Positions 24,705 to 32,540 of a stretch of 64,000 nt of DNA are shown one piece after another. A model generated the notes under the pieces. It made no database searches, had not been told where the DNA came from, and saw only the letters and a list, made by a program, of their open reading frames with translations. This DNA comes from 2-02-FULL-43-11-A sp964477065. Its GTDB lineage: Bacteria > Patescibacteriota > Microgenomatia > UBA1406 > HO2-37-13b. The stretch's first letter is position 1; each line of letters opens with the position of its first letter. The stretch spans positions 13,488-77,487 of the forward strand of contig CAYZCU010000001.1 in assembly GCA_964477065.1 (NCBI GenBank). Reading direction: 5' to 3'. The position numbers and the translations under genes were made by a program.

Positions 24705-25160
24705 CTATCCTTGAGCTTGTTTGACAATTTGGGCAACAGCATCGTTGAAGCCTTGTGGCGTCAATGATGAAGCGGCGACTTTTTCAAGTTTCAGGGTGCG
24801 AATATCTTTGCCTACGACTTGTGGGGCAAAAGCATCCTTAAAAATTCCTTGGAAGCGTGCCGTCGTATCGTTAGACGGGACAACCGTCACTTCTGCTGTT
24901 ACGATAGTATTATTTTTGATCTGCAGTTTGACACCGAGGGATTCTTCACCTTCTGGAGATTGATAGTGCCCTGTTGAGGTATACGTCCCATCTTTGAGCA
25001 TAGAATCCACACGTGGTGGTTGTGCTTGGTCACTAGGCAGAGCAGTAATCTGCGTTGTCACTGCATCCCCCTGTGGCTTTTGTGTTGAGGAGTATTGAAA
25101 GACAGCGATACCAATAATTGCAAATGCGACTATAGCGAGCCCGAGTGTTTTAGAATTCAT
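24705..25160 (-). CDS. FMN-binding domain carrier protein, membrane-anchored
   Basis: A 151-residue protein with an N-terminal signal anchor (5-24) and one FMN_bind domain (RnfG/NqrC-like): DGTYTSTGHYQSPEGEES, KLQIKNNTIVTAEVTV, and the flavin attachment-like segment AASSLTPQGFNDAV near the C-terminus. The usual site reads S-G-A-T/S-x-T; here SSLT keeps the Thr but loses the Gly, so flavinylation is likely but not certain. ApbE follows 2 nt later, and the divergent gene encodes an NqrB/RnfD-like membrane protein. Confidence 0.85.
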   Translation of the reverse strand: MNSKTLGLAIVAFAIIGIAVFQYSSTQKPQGDAVTTQITALPSDQAQPPRVDSMLKDGTYTSTGHYQSPEGEESLGVKLQIKNNTIVTAEVTVVPSNDTTARFQGIFKDAFAPQVVGKDIRTLKLEKVAASSLTPQGFNDAVAQIVKQAQG

Positions 25161-25166
25161 ATCTGT

Positions 25167-25195
25167 TTGTAAATGTGTAACAATCGTTCTAGAAT
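25167..25195 (+). promoter_or_regulatory. Sigma-70 promoter of the NqrB/RnfD-like gene
   Basis: TTGTAA (25167-25172), a 17-nt spacer and TAGAAT (25190-25195), ending 9 nt before the ATG at 25205. One of the few complete -35/-10 pairs visible in the window. Confidence 0.65.
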
Positions 25196-25204
25196 GGTTT
25201 GGTC

Positions 25205-26080
25205 ATGATAACACAGTTACTGCAACGCTTCAATCTCAAAAGCACGCTTGTTCAATGTGCGATCTTATTGAGTATTTTCGCACTTCTTGCTTGTCTCGAT
25301 CTTGGGAGCTTTGCACTTCAAGGATACACGGGGTTTATGCTGATGATACTTATGACCGTTGGGGTATCCCATATTGTCCAAACTCACGCTCCCCTTATCG
25401 GCTTCCAAACAGTCAATCTATACATATCATATATGTTGCTCTTTTTGCTTATCCACCCGATACATTCCTCACTCTGGCTCATTTTTGCAGGGCTGGTCCT
25501 GATTGCACAAAAATATCTCCTTCGACCTGCCATACGCATTTTTAACCCGACCGCTTTTGCACTTCTGATAACGTATCTCGCAAGCACTATCACGCACGCT
25601 CTTGGATGGACAGATACTTTACTCATCTCCTGGTGGGGGACAGATATGATTCAAAGTGAGATTTTTACGACAGGACTTCTGAGAATAATCATCCCCTCTC
25701 TTTTACTCATTGGCTGTGTCTATTTTGTGATGAGCTTTCATAAAGTGCTCCTTGCATCAACTTTTTTTATGACATTTACCGCTGGTGTTCTTATGCATGA
25801 TTTGAGCACAACCTTCTCATCCACTGCATCACTTACGTTTATCACCGCATCGTTTTTTAATGCAATCGCATTTATGACCTGTATCATGATCTGTGAACCC
25901 AAAACATCCCCTGCATTTACCAAACATCAAGCACTCATAGGTGTCCTTGGAGGCGGGCTCCTCTACCTTCTCACACGCACCCCAGCTTCCACATTTGCCA
26001 TTGCAGATCCGCTGATCACAACAATTCTTCTCGTCAACCTCATCACCTACCCTCTCAAGAAATATGGCATACTGAAATAA
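25205..26080 (+). CDS. NqrB/RnfD-family membrane protein
   Basis: A 291-residue protein with about nine membrane helices. RPAIRIFNPTAFALLITYLAS matches the conserved loop of the NQR2/RnfD/RnfE family when read from IFNPTAFAL onward, and the C-terminal half keeps the family's helix pattern. In Nqr and Rnf complexes such subunits carry flavins and pass electrons across the membrane. No SGAT-type covalent flavin site is obvious here and no other Nqr/Rnf subunit is encoded nearby. Start: the ATG at 25205 replaces a TTG 6 nt earlier. It is divergent from the FMN-carrier/apbE unit. Confidence 0.8.
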   Translation: MITQLLQRFNLKSTLVQCAILLSIFALLACLDLGSFALQGYTGFMLMILMTVGVSHIVQTHAPLIGFQTVNLYISYMLLFLLIHPIHSSLWLIFAGLVLIAQKYLLRPAIRIFNPTAFALLITYLASTITHALGWTDTLLISWWGTDMIQSEIFTTGLLRIIIPSLLLIGCVYFVMSFHKVLLASTFFMTFTAGVLMHDLSTTFSSTASLTFITASFFNAIAFMTCIMICEPKTSPAFTKHQALIGVLGGGLLYLLTRTPASTFAIADPLITTILLVNLITYPLKKYGILK

Positions 26081-26976
26081 TGAATTTTTTTAAGCACCAT
26101 ATGTGGGCAGTCGTCCTCACTGGATTAATCGTGAGCTTCACCTTTCCAGCAATAGGTATCCTCATCAGCCCATTCCTTCATCCACTCTTTATGTACCTGA
26201 TGTTTTTGAGTACGTTGACAATTAATGTCCCTCTACTCATCAAAGATGCGCAACACCCACAAAAAAGTTTGTTCGTATTGCTGATTATTCATATCGTTTC
26301 TCCACTAATTGTGTTTCTTTGTAAGCCCCTCTTTTCACAGGAGATTTTCCTTGGGCTTATCATTGCAACAAGCGTGCCAAGTGGGGTATCTGCAATTTTC
26401 TTGACACATCTTTTCAAAGGAGATACAACGCGAGCGCTGTTTACCACAAGCCTTTCAAACATGATTACGCCCTTTGTTGTGCCTTTAAGCATCTATATTT
26501 TTGCTCATACTGAAGTTGACGTGCATCCTGTAGGTATGATGGTAACAGCGATTAAACTCATATTCATCCCTGCAATCTGTGCTCACTATGTCGCCAAAAC
26601 GTCTTGGAAAGCACGCTTAGAAAAAAATAACACAGAGGTTATGCTTGCACTGTTGTTGCTCATCATTGTAGGAATTATTGCACCTGTCAGATCATATCTG
26701 ACGGATAATATATTGTTGACACTCACCTTGTGCGCATATGTTGGAACATTGATCAGTTTTGATTTTATCTTAGGATTTCGTCTCGGTTCGCACACGTCTG
26801 AAAAAATCGCCTACGCAATTACGGCCAGCTTTCGAAGCTTTGCGCTTGCGACATTGCTTGCGCTTACGTATTTCAATGGCGTCGTTGCACTTCCTGCAAT
26901 TACGTATACCATTATGACCAGTCTTCTACTCATTCCTATGCAATGGTTTATTGAAGGTCAGCACACTGCACGCTGA
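26080..26976 (+). CDS. BASS-like (bile acid:sodium symporter superfamily) transporter
   Basis: A 298-residue protein with about nine to ten helices. LIIATSVPSGVSAIFLTHLF with the following TTSLSNMITPFVVPLSI is the pattern of SBF/BASS-fold carriers, which couple sodium to uptake of organic anions. The N-terminus is short and cytoplasmic. The ATG overlaps the stop of the NqrB/RnfD-like gene as TAATG, so both are translated from one message; a functional link to the redox module is possible but unproven. Confidence 0.75.
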   Translation: MNFFKHHMWAVVLTGLIVSFTFPAIGILISPFLHPLFMYLMFLSTLTINVPLLIKDAQHPQKSLFVLLIIHIVSPLIVFLCKPLFSQEIFLGLIIATSVPSGVSAIFLTHLFKGDTTRALFTTSLSNMITPFVVPLSIYIFAHTEVDVHPVGMMVTAIKLIFIPAICAHYVAKTSWKARLEKNNTEVMLALLLLIIVGIIAPVRSYLTDNILLTLTLCAYVGTLISFDFILGFRLGSHTSEKIAYAITASFRSFALATLLALTYFNGVVALPAITYTIMTSLLLIPMQWFIEGQHTAR

Positions 26977-26977
26977 G

Positions 26978-27020
26978 CAAAAAAAAGCCACGGCTGAAAA
27001 GATATTCATAACCGTGGCTT
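26978..27020 (-). terminator. Intrinsic terminator of the histone-like gene
   Basis: Minus-strand stem AAGCCACGG/CCGTGGCTT with an 18-nt loop and a run of eight T, just after the stop of the lysine-rich protein. It also separates it from the convergent transporter. Confidence 0.85.
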
Positions 27021-27027
27021 AAAAAAG

Positions 27028-27213
27028 TTATTTCTTTTTTTTTGTTGCTGGCTTTCGAACGGTTTTCTTTACCGTCTTTTTTACTGCCTTCTTAACTGTC
27101 TTTTTGGCAGGTTTCTTAACTACTTTTTTGACTGTCTTTTTAACAGCTTTCTTTACAGTAGCTTTTTTTGGAGCAGCTTTCTTGGTTGTTGTCTTTTTTG
27201 TAGCTTTCTTCAT
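27028..27213 (-). CDS. Histone H1-like lysine-rich DNA-binding protein
   Basis: A 61-residue protein made of KKAxKKTVKK-type repeats with Lys at more than a third of positions plus Ala, Thr, Val and Pro, like the C-terminal tails of bacterial histone H1-like proteins (HC1 type). It should bind nucleic acid through charge. The ATG at 27213 has the strong Shine-Dalgarno GGAAGGAGGT about 7 nt upstream, while an earlier frame start lacks one. A weak promoter TTGAGG-17 nt-TATTTG lies upstream. It has its own terminator, so it is a single-gene unit. Confidence 0.85.
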   Translation of the reverse strand: MKKATKKTTTKKAAPKKATVKKAVKKTVKKVVKKPAKKTVKKAVKKTVKKTVRKPATKKKK

Positions 27214-27375
27214 GTAACCCACCTCCTTCCGAATGTACAAATATCATTGAGCTCATTTTGCCTCAACACTCTGGCGTGCTGTAGCGCATTGATCTCACAT
27301 ATTTCATGGTACTCTGTCAGCAAAAGTAATTACAAGTGGTAAATACGTTTCGCAGTGTGGTAACGTGTTAACGAT

Positions 27376-28098
27376 ATGAAATTGTTTGATCTGATCGTCA
27401 CCGTAAATACTGGTCTTATTGGAGGAGCAACGCTCATTGGACTTGTGAGTTCGCCATTTTTTTATTCCACACCGACAGCAGTTGAGGCACCACAGGTAGC
27501 ACAGAAGCCAGTTACATCAGCAGTTGTTGCAGGAGCATATACCCATATCCTTCCTACGATGACACCAACCCCGACACCAACTCCACGTATCGTGAGTGAT
27601 CCAATTCACATTGATATTCCTAACTTGAGCATCTCAACAGACATAGTGCCTGTTGGCATCACTCCTCAAAATGTGATGGAAGTGCCAAGTGACACAACAA
27701 AAATCGGCTGGTTTTCGGGGAGTCCAAAGCCTGGTGAAGAACTGGATCGTGCGTCGATTTTGACAGGACACTTTGACACAACCAGTGGAGAGCCGGGGAT
27801 TTTTTATCAGCTTGAGACAATTGAATATGGCGATGAGATCCATATTCGAAGTGTCGATGGATCGACCTCTGTTTTCACAGTTACTGATGTCGTCAGTCAT
27901 CCTCTTGAGGATTTTCCACAAGAAATTGTCTATGGAAAAACAGATGGGACGTATATCAAACTTATCACCTGTGATGGAGTTTGGAATCCAGGGGCACATT
28001 CGTATTCACAACGGCTTGTTGTGACAGCCAAATTTGACCATATCCTGGATACAGTTACAACGCAAAGTGACTCTGAGGCTCTACAACCTTTAAACTAG
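27376..28098 (+). CDS. Sortase
   Basis: A 240-residue membrane-anchored transpeptidase. An N-terminal helix (8-30) and a Thr/Pro linker (TPTPTPTP near 60) precede the sortase barrel. Catalytic residues are visible as His in ILTGHFDT, Cys in KLITCDG (the TLxTC-like motif) and Arg in SYSQRLVV. The short, compact barrel fits the sortases of Actinobacteria and Patescibacteria that resemble class E or F. Its substrates are probably the surface proteins encoded directly downstream. Confidence 0.92.
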   Translation: MKLFDLIVTVNTGLIGGATLIGLVSSPFFYSTPTAVEAPQVAQKPVTSAVVAGAYTHILPTMTPTPTPTPRIVSDPIHIDIPNLSISTDIVPVGITPQNVMEVPSDTTKIGWFSGSPKPGEELDRASILTGHFDTTSGEPGIFYQLETIEYGDEIHIRSVDGSTSVFTVTDVVSHPLEDFPQEIVYGKTDGTYIKLITCDGVWNPGAHSYSQRLVVTAKFDHILDTVTTQSDSEALQPLN

Positions 28099-28142
28099 TT
28101 GCTTTTTTATAGCGAATCGCGCACAATGATTCTAGACGTCTT

Positions 28143-28892
28143 ATGAATGAACCACAGGTGCCAGAATTTCAGTCAACAACTCCCTCAACTGGTGAAGGGC
28201 ATTTTACCCCATTGCCAGAAGCCAAACCCTCATCTGGACGCAAACCATTTCTCATTGGATTGACTCTATTGATAGCAATCATTTTGCCTGTCGCAGGATT
28301 TTATGTATACACACAGAAACAAACAACGAATAGTCAAGCATCTGTACCGGCTTGTCACACAGGGGCACCACCTTTGCCTCCAGATCCATCATGCTATACA
28401 GGTTCAGCGCCATCGAGTTTAGGAGATAACAACTGGACATCATGTGGATCTCCTGCAGAAGGAACCTGTAAAAAGAAGAACGGCGCATGTTATGAATGTC
28501 GAGACCGATTTGAAGGTCTGCGTATCATTTGTTCCTGTACTGAACCGACTCCAACTCCTGAAAAACCAAAAGACTGTGTGAGTCCGCTTACATGTATGGA
28601 CCCCGCAGAAGCGACAGCGCTTGGTTGTGCCCCATCCTCGGATCTTTCAAATTCAAATATGTGTTCACGAGATGGAGGTAGTTCACTCAATGGTGTCTGT
28701 TGTAAGAAAGAAATACCAACACCATCTCCAACGCCAACACCAACACGAGAGCCATCACCAACGCCGACACCAACTCCCACGCCGACGCCAACACCTACCG
28801 TCACACCAACACCGACGATTACTCAGGCATGTGTCCTTCCCGTCATAACAGTTACCGCCACGTGTGCTACGTGTAGTAGTCCAGCACAATAA
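28143..28892 (+). CDS. Cys-rich surface protein with Thr-Pro repeat region
   Basis: A 249-residue exported protein. One N-terminal helix (about 38-58) anchors it in the membrane. A Cys-rich region (60-195, at least 14 Cys) suggests disulfides or metal. A TPTPTP stalk of about 35 residues follows, then a short tail with CATC. There is no C-terminal sorting signal, so it is held by its N-terminal helix. It lies 44 nt after the sortase gene and begins a run of three related surface genes. Confidence 0.75.
   Translation: MNEPQVPEFQSTTPSTGEGHFTPLPEAKPSSGRKPFLIGLTLLIAIILPVAGFYVYTQKQTTNSQASVPACHTGAPPLPPDPSCYTGSAPSSLGDNNWTSCGSPAEGTCKKKNGACYECRDRFEGLRIICSCTEPTPTPEKPKDCVSPLTCMDPAEATALGCAPSSDLSNSNMCSRDGGSSLNGVCCKKEIPTPSPTPTPTREPSPTPTPTPTPTPTPTVTPTPTITQACVLPVITVTATCATCSSPAQ
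28722..28817 (+). repeat. Low-complexity Thr-Pro coding repeat
   Basis: Imperfect ACACCGACGCCA-type hexanucleotide repeats, in frame as Thr-Pro; a stalk within the surface protein rather than a separate element. Confidence 0.85.
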
Positions 28893-28894
28893 TC

Positions 28895-29857
28895 ATGAAA
28901 GTTTTAAATCAAAACACACAACCAACGACGACAAGCACACCATCAGGACATTCTTCACGTCGTACAACATTTATTCTCATTGGTATTGCTGTTTTGCTTA
29001 TCAGTCTTGTGGTCGGACTTCTGCTTTCCCGACAAAAGCAAACAACTGAGAACAAAGCGAGTGAAGTTGGCCCATCATGTCCACTTGAAGCGTTTACATG
29101 TACCTGGAAGAAAGAAACAGGTGTCACATATACATGTACCATCCTTGAAGTTACTGCCTCAGGAGCTGTAGAAGTAGCTCACCCAGACGTCAAAGATGGC
29201 GCAACATCTGCTGATGGTCTCTGTGCTTTTACCCCACAAGCCAACAAAACATACCGCTGTCAAATTCAAGGCACGTTGTTTGAAGGCTGTTCATCGACGG
29301 CAACAGCTGATATGACCTGCTCAACGCTTTCACCAACGCCAACACCGACGCCTACGGCCACTCCAATGCCGACACCGAATCCAAAATGTTACATCACATC
29401 GTGTAATCCACAAACTGCCAATCACTGTACGACGCTTGGACTTCCAAATCATTCATGTGTTGATACTGACTTAACAACCGCAGGAACAGATTATCGCTGT
29501 GTTTCAAACCCGGCTTGCACGACACCTTCATCAACAGATCCTGCAGCATGCTGGTGTGCTGTTCCAACACCGACCGTCACACCGACGCCAACGGCAACTC
29601 CTACTGTCACCCCAACACCAACCGTCACGCCAACCGTGACGCCGACACCAACTTCGACCCCAACCGTGACACCAACGCCAACAACAACGCCGAAGCCGAC
29701 AGATATTATTGTCGTCAACAACACAACAACACCGACTCCAACAGCCGGTGTCACCACAACACCAGTGCCAACATTACCTGTTGCAGGCCTTCCACAGGCA
29801 ACATACTTGATCATATTGGCAGGTATCGTTGTTGTTGTCGTGGGACTGGCACTCTAA
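28895..29857 (+). CDS. Surface protein with LPVAG sorting-like C-terminus
   Basis: A 320-residue protein: N-terminal helix (about 26-46), a Cys-rich domain (62-145), a first TPTPTP stretch, a second Cys-rich domain (165-225), a long TPT/VTPT stalk, then LPVAG followed by a hydrophobic helix ending at GLAL. The C-terminus has the layout of a sortase signal (LPxxG plus helix), though without the terminal basic residues. It follows the previous gene by 2 nt. Confidence 0.8.
   Translation: MKVLNQNTQPTTTSTPSGHSSRRTTFILIGIAVLLISLVVGLLLSRQKQTTENKASEVGPSCPLEAFTCTWKKETGVTYTCTILEVTASGAVEVAHPDVKDGATSADGLCAFTPQANKTYRCQIQGTLFEGCSSTATADMTCSTLSPTPTPTPTATPMPTPNPKCYITSCNPQTANHCTTLGLPNHSCVDTDLTTAGTDYRCVSNPACTTPSSTDPAACWCAVPTPTVTPTPTATPTVTPTPTVTPTVTPTPTSTPTVTPTPTTTPKPTDIIVVNNTTTPTPTAGVTTTPVPTLPVAGLPQATYLIILAGIVVVVVGLAL
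29569..29697 (+). repeat. Low-complexity Thr-Pro/Val coding repeat
   Basis: In-frame repeats of CCAACACCGACC-like units coding TPTVTPT; subject to slippage and likely length variation between strains. Confidence 0.85.
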
Positions 29858-29866
29858 TGAAGACCT

Positions 29867-30604
29867 ATGCATGCATCAGGAGTCACAGATAAAAAAATCT
29901 TCTACGGACTTGTTGTATTGATTGTCTTGACGGTCTTTCTTATCATTGGAATCACATTCATTCAAAAGCCTCAGACAACGAGCTCTGATGCACAAACACC
30001 ATCTCTTGATAACGGCGAAATCATCCCAGGCCTTGGGGGTGATAATCAAAACGGAACACCAACAACACCCACAACAGACACTGATACACCAGCAACACCT
30101 GACTCGGGGACAAAAGTCATTCCACCAGACTCAACATCCACGCAGGTCACGCCAGTTGTTTCACTAATTCCCGTTACCTCAAGTCCACCTTCGGGCACGA
30201 CAGTCGCTCCAATTCCAACATCCGGCGTCACACCAACGACTGTTGTGACGACAACCACACTGGCACCTACTTCAACAACGAAAACAGGGACCACGCCGAC
30301 TCCAACGACAAATTTGACAACAACATCAACATCGACGGGAACAGGTACGACTCCTACTCCAACGTCAACATCTTCTACACAGACGCCAACACCAACAAGT
30401 ACCGTCCTGGCTCAGGCCTCCACAACGCCCACACCAACAACTTCGACAACATCAACCGGGACATCAACGACGACACAATCAAATAATGCAACGACGACTC
30501 CAACCACAGCCCCTAAGTCTCTCCCTGTGACAGGAACTGTTCACCTTACCCTCTTGTTAATAGGGGGAAGTCTTGCACTCGTGGTCTTAGGACTTCTTTT
30601 ATGA
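29867..30604 (+). CDS. Ser/Thr-rich surface protein with LPVTG sorting signal
   Basis: A 245-residue protein. An N-terminal helix (11-32) precedes a low-complexity region of Thr, Ser, Pro and Gly (40-215) with almost no other residues, a likely glycosylated stalk. The C-terminus has the canonical sorting motif LPVTG followed by a hydrophobic helix (HLTLLLIGGSLALVVLGLLL). It is the best candidate substrate of the sortase three genes upstream. It has no folded domain of its own, so it may be a spacer or adhesive fibre. Confidence 0.8.
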   Translation: MHASGVTDKKIFYGLVVLIVLTVFLIIGITFIQKPQTTSSDAQTPSLDNGEIIPGLGGDNQNGTPTTPTTDTDTPATPDSGTKVIPPDSTSTQVTPVVSLIPVTSSPPSGTTVAPIPTSGVTPTTVVTTTTLAPTSTTKTGTTPTPTTNLTTTSTSTGTGTTPTPTSTSSTQTPTPTSTVLAQASTTPTPTTSTTSTGTSTTTQSNNATTTPTTAPKSLPVTGTVHLTLLLIGGSLALVVLGLLL

Positions 30605-30666
30605 CATGCATGAATTCAATAGTTTTGATAGGGTCAGATCACAGAAAAGCCTTTTACACTAGGTCA

Positions 30667-30694
30667 TTGTATTATTTCAATAACACTGTATAAT
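30667..30694 (+). promoter_or_regulatory. Sigma-70 promoter of the RRM gene
   Basis: TTGTAT (30667-30672), 16-nt spacer, TATAAT (30689-30694). The leader of about 20 nt carries GGAGGTG 7 nt before the ATG. Confidence 0.7.
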
Positions 30695-30720
30695 GGACAC
30701 AGGAATGGAGGTGAGAATGC

Positions 30721-31041
30721 ATGGATAATAAAACACAAGGAACGAGACTCTTCGTAGGAAGCCTATCTTGGAACACAACTGAGGACTCTTTGAAAGATTT
30801 TTTTAGTCAGATCGGTGAAGTTGCGGAAGCAAAAGTCATTACTGATAGAGAAACTGGACGAAGTAGAGGATTCGGTTTCGTCGAATACACAAACGTCGAT
30901 GACGCTAACAAAGCTATTGCTGAGTTAGATGGTAAAGAACTGGATGGTCGAACAATCAAAGTCAACATGGCTGAACAAAAAACAGACAGAGGAGATAGAG
31001 ATAATAATCGAAACTTTAGTCGAAACAACGATAAATATTAA
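30721..31041 (+). CDS. RRM-domain RNA-binding protein
   Basis: A 106-residue protein with one RNA recognition motif (8-85): RNP2 is LFVGSL, RNP1 is RGFGFVEY, with the usual aromatic residues. A short Arg/Asp/Asn-rich tail follows, like the glycine- or arginine-rich tails of cyanobacterial Rbp proteins, which act in cold or RNA metabolism. Strong promoter, strong Shine-Dalgarno and own terminator point to high expression. Confidence 0.95.
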   Translation: MDNKTQGTRLFVGSLSWNTTEDSLKDFFSQIGEVAEAKVITDRETGRSRGFGFVEYTNVDDANKAIAELDGKELDGRTIKVNMAEQKTDRGDRDNNRNFSRNNDKY

Positions 31042-31055
31042 TATTTATCCGATAG

Positions 31056-31319
31056 TTATGTAGGGCAACTTACATGATGATAGAAAGAGGCGGCGCAAGT
31101 CGCCTTTTTTCGTGGCAAGCGAGGAGTAGAAGGGGCATCTTTCGAAGGAGCTGGCTCGATTGTTGGCTGACGTGCACCTTCACGAGGGAGTTTGACAGAT
31201 AAGGGACGTCCATCAATCAAAATCGAATCACCTTTTGGAGGTCTTTTGTCAAATGCATGAGACAAGTGACCTATCTCATGACCACTATCTCCCCATGCAT
31301 CACGTTTTCCAAGTGCCAT
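31056..31319 (-). CDS. Small protein with HExxH-like motif
   Basis: An 87-residue protein: MALGKRDAWGDSGHEIGHL near the N-terminus contains HEIGH, which could be a zinc site, then a Pro/Arg-rich tail. Size makes an active peptidase doubtful. The ATG at 31319 is supported by TACAAT ending 8 nt upstream. The last 15 or so codons run through the terminator of the convergent RRM gene, so that end of the protein may carry little constraint. No family was recognised. Confidence 0.5.
   Translation of the reverse strand: MALGKRDAWGDSGHEIGHLSHAFDKRPPKGDSILIDGRPLSVKLPREGARQPTIEPAPSKDAPSTPRLPRKKATCAASFYHHVSCPT
31088..31110 (+). terminator. Intrinsic terminator of the RRM gene
   Basis: AGGCGGC-GCAA-GTCGCCT, a 7-bp stem with a GCAA tetraloop followed by six T. 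It overlaps the 3' end of the minus-strand small gene. Confidence 0.9.
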
Positions 31320-31327
31320 ATGCGCCA

Positions 31328-31333
31328 ATTGTA
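31328..31333 (-). promoter_or_regulatory. -10 box for the small HEIGH gene
   Basis: TACAAT on the minus strand, 8 nt before the ATG at 31319. Confidence 0.5.
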
Positions 31334-31370
31334 TATGCAGGGGGCATTTGAATTCAACCCCCTTTTTATA

Positions 31371-31376
31371 TATACT
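31371..31376 (+). promoter_or_regulatory. -10 box for the ZIP transporter
   Basis: TATACT within TATATATACT, 15 nt before the ATG at 31392, so a short leader without Shine-Dalgarno. Confidence 0.5.
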
Positions 31377-31391
31377 CTCTCACAGATACGT

Positions 31392-32132
31392 ATGAATACT
31401 CTTTTTTCAATTCTTTCAGCAAATCTTCTCATAAGTCTTTTATCGTTTGTCGGCATCATTACGGTGAGCACGACTTTTTTCAAAACAAAGAAAGCAACTC
31501 AATTGCTTATTGGCTTTTCAGCTGGTGTACTCCTTGCAACAGCTTTTCTTGATATCCTTCCTGAGGCACTTGACGGAATTGACGCACAACATGCACTTTC
31601 CTGGGCAATGATGGGGATGATTAGCGCATTTTTCATGGAACGATCACTCCTCTGGTATCACCATCATCATGAAGATTCGCATGATATCCAGCCGACAGCT
31701 TTTTTGATACTTGTGGGAGATGCTATTCATAATTTTATCGATGGACTTGCTATTGCCGCCTCATTTTTAGCAAATCCTGCTCTTGGAGTGACAACGGTCA
31801 TTGCCATAATTGCGCATGAAGTTCCCCAGGAACTGGCAGATTTTAGCGTCTTGCGACATTGTGGAATGGACCAGCGCAAAGCTCTCATATGGAATTTTAT
31901 ATCAGGCCTCACCTCGATTGTTGGAGGACTCACGGGATATTATCTTTTTCAATCTGCGCCTACTTCTATTTATAGTATGCTTGCCGTTACCGCTGGACTT
32001 TTTATGTACATATCAAGCGCAGATCTGATTCCTGAGCTTCATCAATCAGGCGTGCGATCCGGCTGGTTGGCACAATCATGTATGTTTTTGCTTGGAATCG
32101 GTATCATTGTCGTTACCGCACATATGTTTTGA
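31392..32132 (+). CDS. ZIP family metal transporter
   Basis: A 246-residue protein with about eight helices that imports zinc, iron or related divalent metals. The cytoplasmic loop is rich in His (HHHHEDSHD). Helix IV carries DAIHNFIDGLAIA and helix V AIIAHEVPQELADFSVL, the paired metal-binding motifs of ZIP proteins. The ATG at 31392 removes a poorly supported 45-residue extension that overlaps the divergent gene. Confidence 0.93.
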   Translation: MNTLFSILSANLLISLLSFVGIITVSTTFFKTKKATQLLIGFSAGVLLATAFLDILPEALDGIDAQHALSWAMMGMISAFFMERSLLWYHHHHEDSHDIQPTAFLILVGDAIHNFIDGLAIAASFLANPALGVTTVIAIIAHEVPQELADFSVLRHCGMDQRKALIWNFISGLTSIVGGLTGYYLFQSAPTSIYSMLAVTAGLFMYISSADLIPELHQSGVRSGWLAQSCMFLLGIGIIVVTAHMF

Positions 32133-32147
32133 CTCGATACTATGTGA

Positions 32148-32153
32148 TATACT
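32148..32153 (+). promoter_or_regulatory. Extended -10 box for the cupin gene
   Basis: TGA-TATACT, 6 nt before the ATG. Confidence 0.65.
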
Positions 32154-32159
32154 CTCTCT

Positions 32160-32540
32160 ATGAAAACATTTATCGACAACATCGAAACCCTCGCCCTTGA
32201 AAACACCTATTTCCGCCGCGTCTTAAGCACGTCGGATCACAGCCAACTTGTGCTTATGTGCTTGAAGCCAAGTGAAGAAATCGGCATGGAAACACATCCT
32301 GACAATGATCAGTTCTTCCGCTGTGAAGCTGGAAGTGGCCGAGTCATCATGGATGGTGTCGAATCTGAATTTCACGATGGATTTGCATTCGTCATCCCAG
32401 CTGGCACAGCCCACAATGTCATCAATGCATCAGATTCTGATGAATTGAAGCTGTACACTATTTACTCACCCGCACATCATCCTGATGGGACGGTTCATGC
32501 GACGAAGGAAGATGCAATGCGTGGAGAAAGTGTTGAATAA
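32160..32540 (+). CDS. Cupin domain protein
   Basis: A 126-residue single cupin barrel. Motif 1 is GMETHPDNDQFFRCEAGSG (metal His in THPD and Glu-equivalent positions) and motif 2 is FAFVIPAGTAHNVIN with the second metal His. The substrate is unknown; similar small cupins are often isomerase- or mannose-6-phosphate-like. The stop overlaps the ATG of the next gene (TAATGA), so they are translated together. Confidence 0.9.
   Translation: MKTFIDNIETLALENTYFRRVLSTSDHSQLVLMCLKPSEEIGMETHPDNDQFFRCEAGSGRVIMDGVESEFHDGFAFVIPAGTAHNVINASDSDELKLYTIYSPAHHPDGTVHATKEDAMRGESVE

Noticed and set aside
28722..29697. CRISPR-like or tandem-repeat array
   Set aside because: The repeats are short, in frame and encode Thr-Pro stalks; there are no constant-length spacers.
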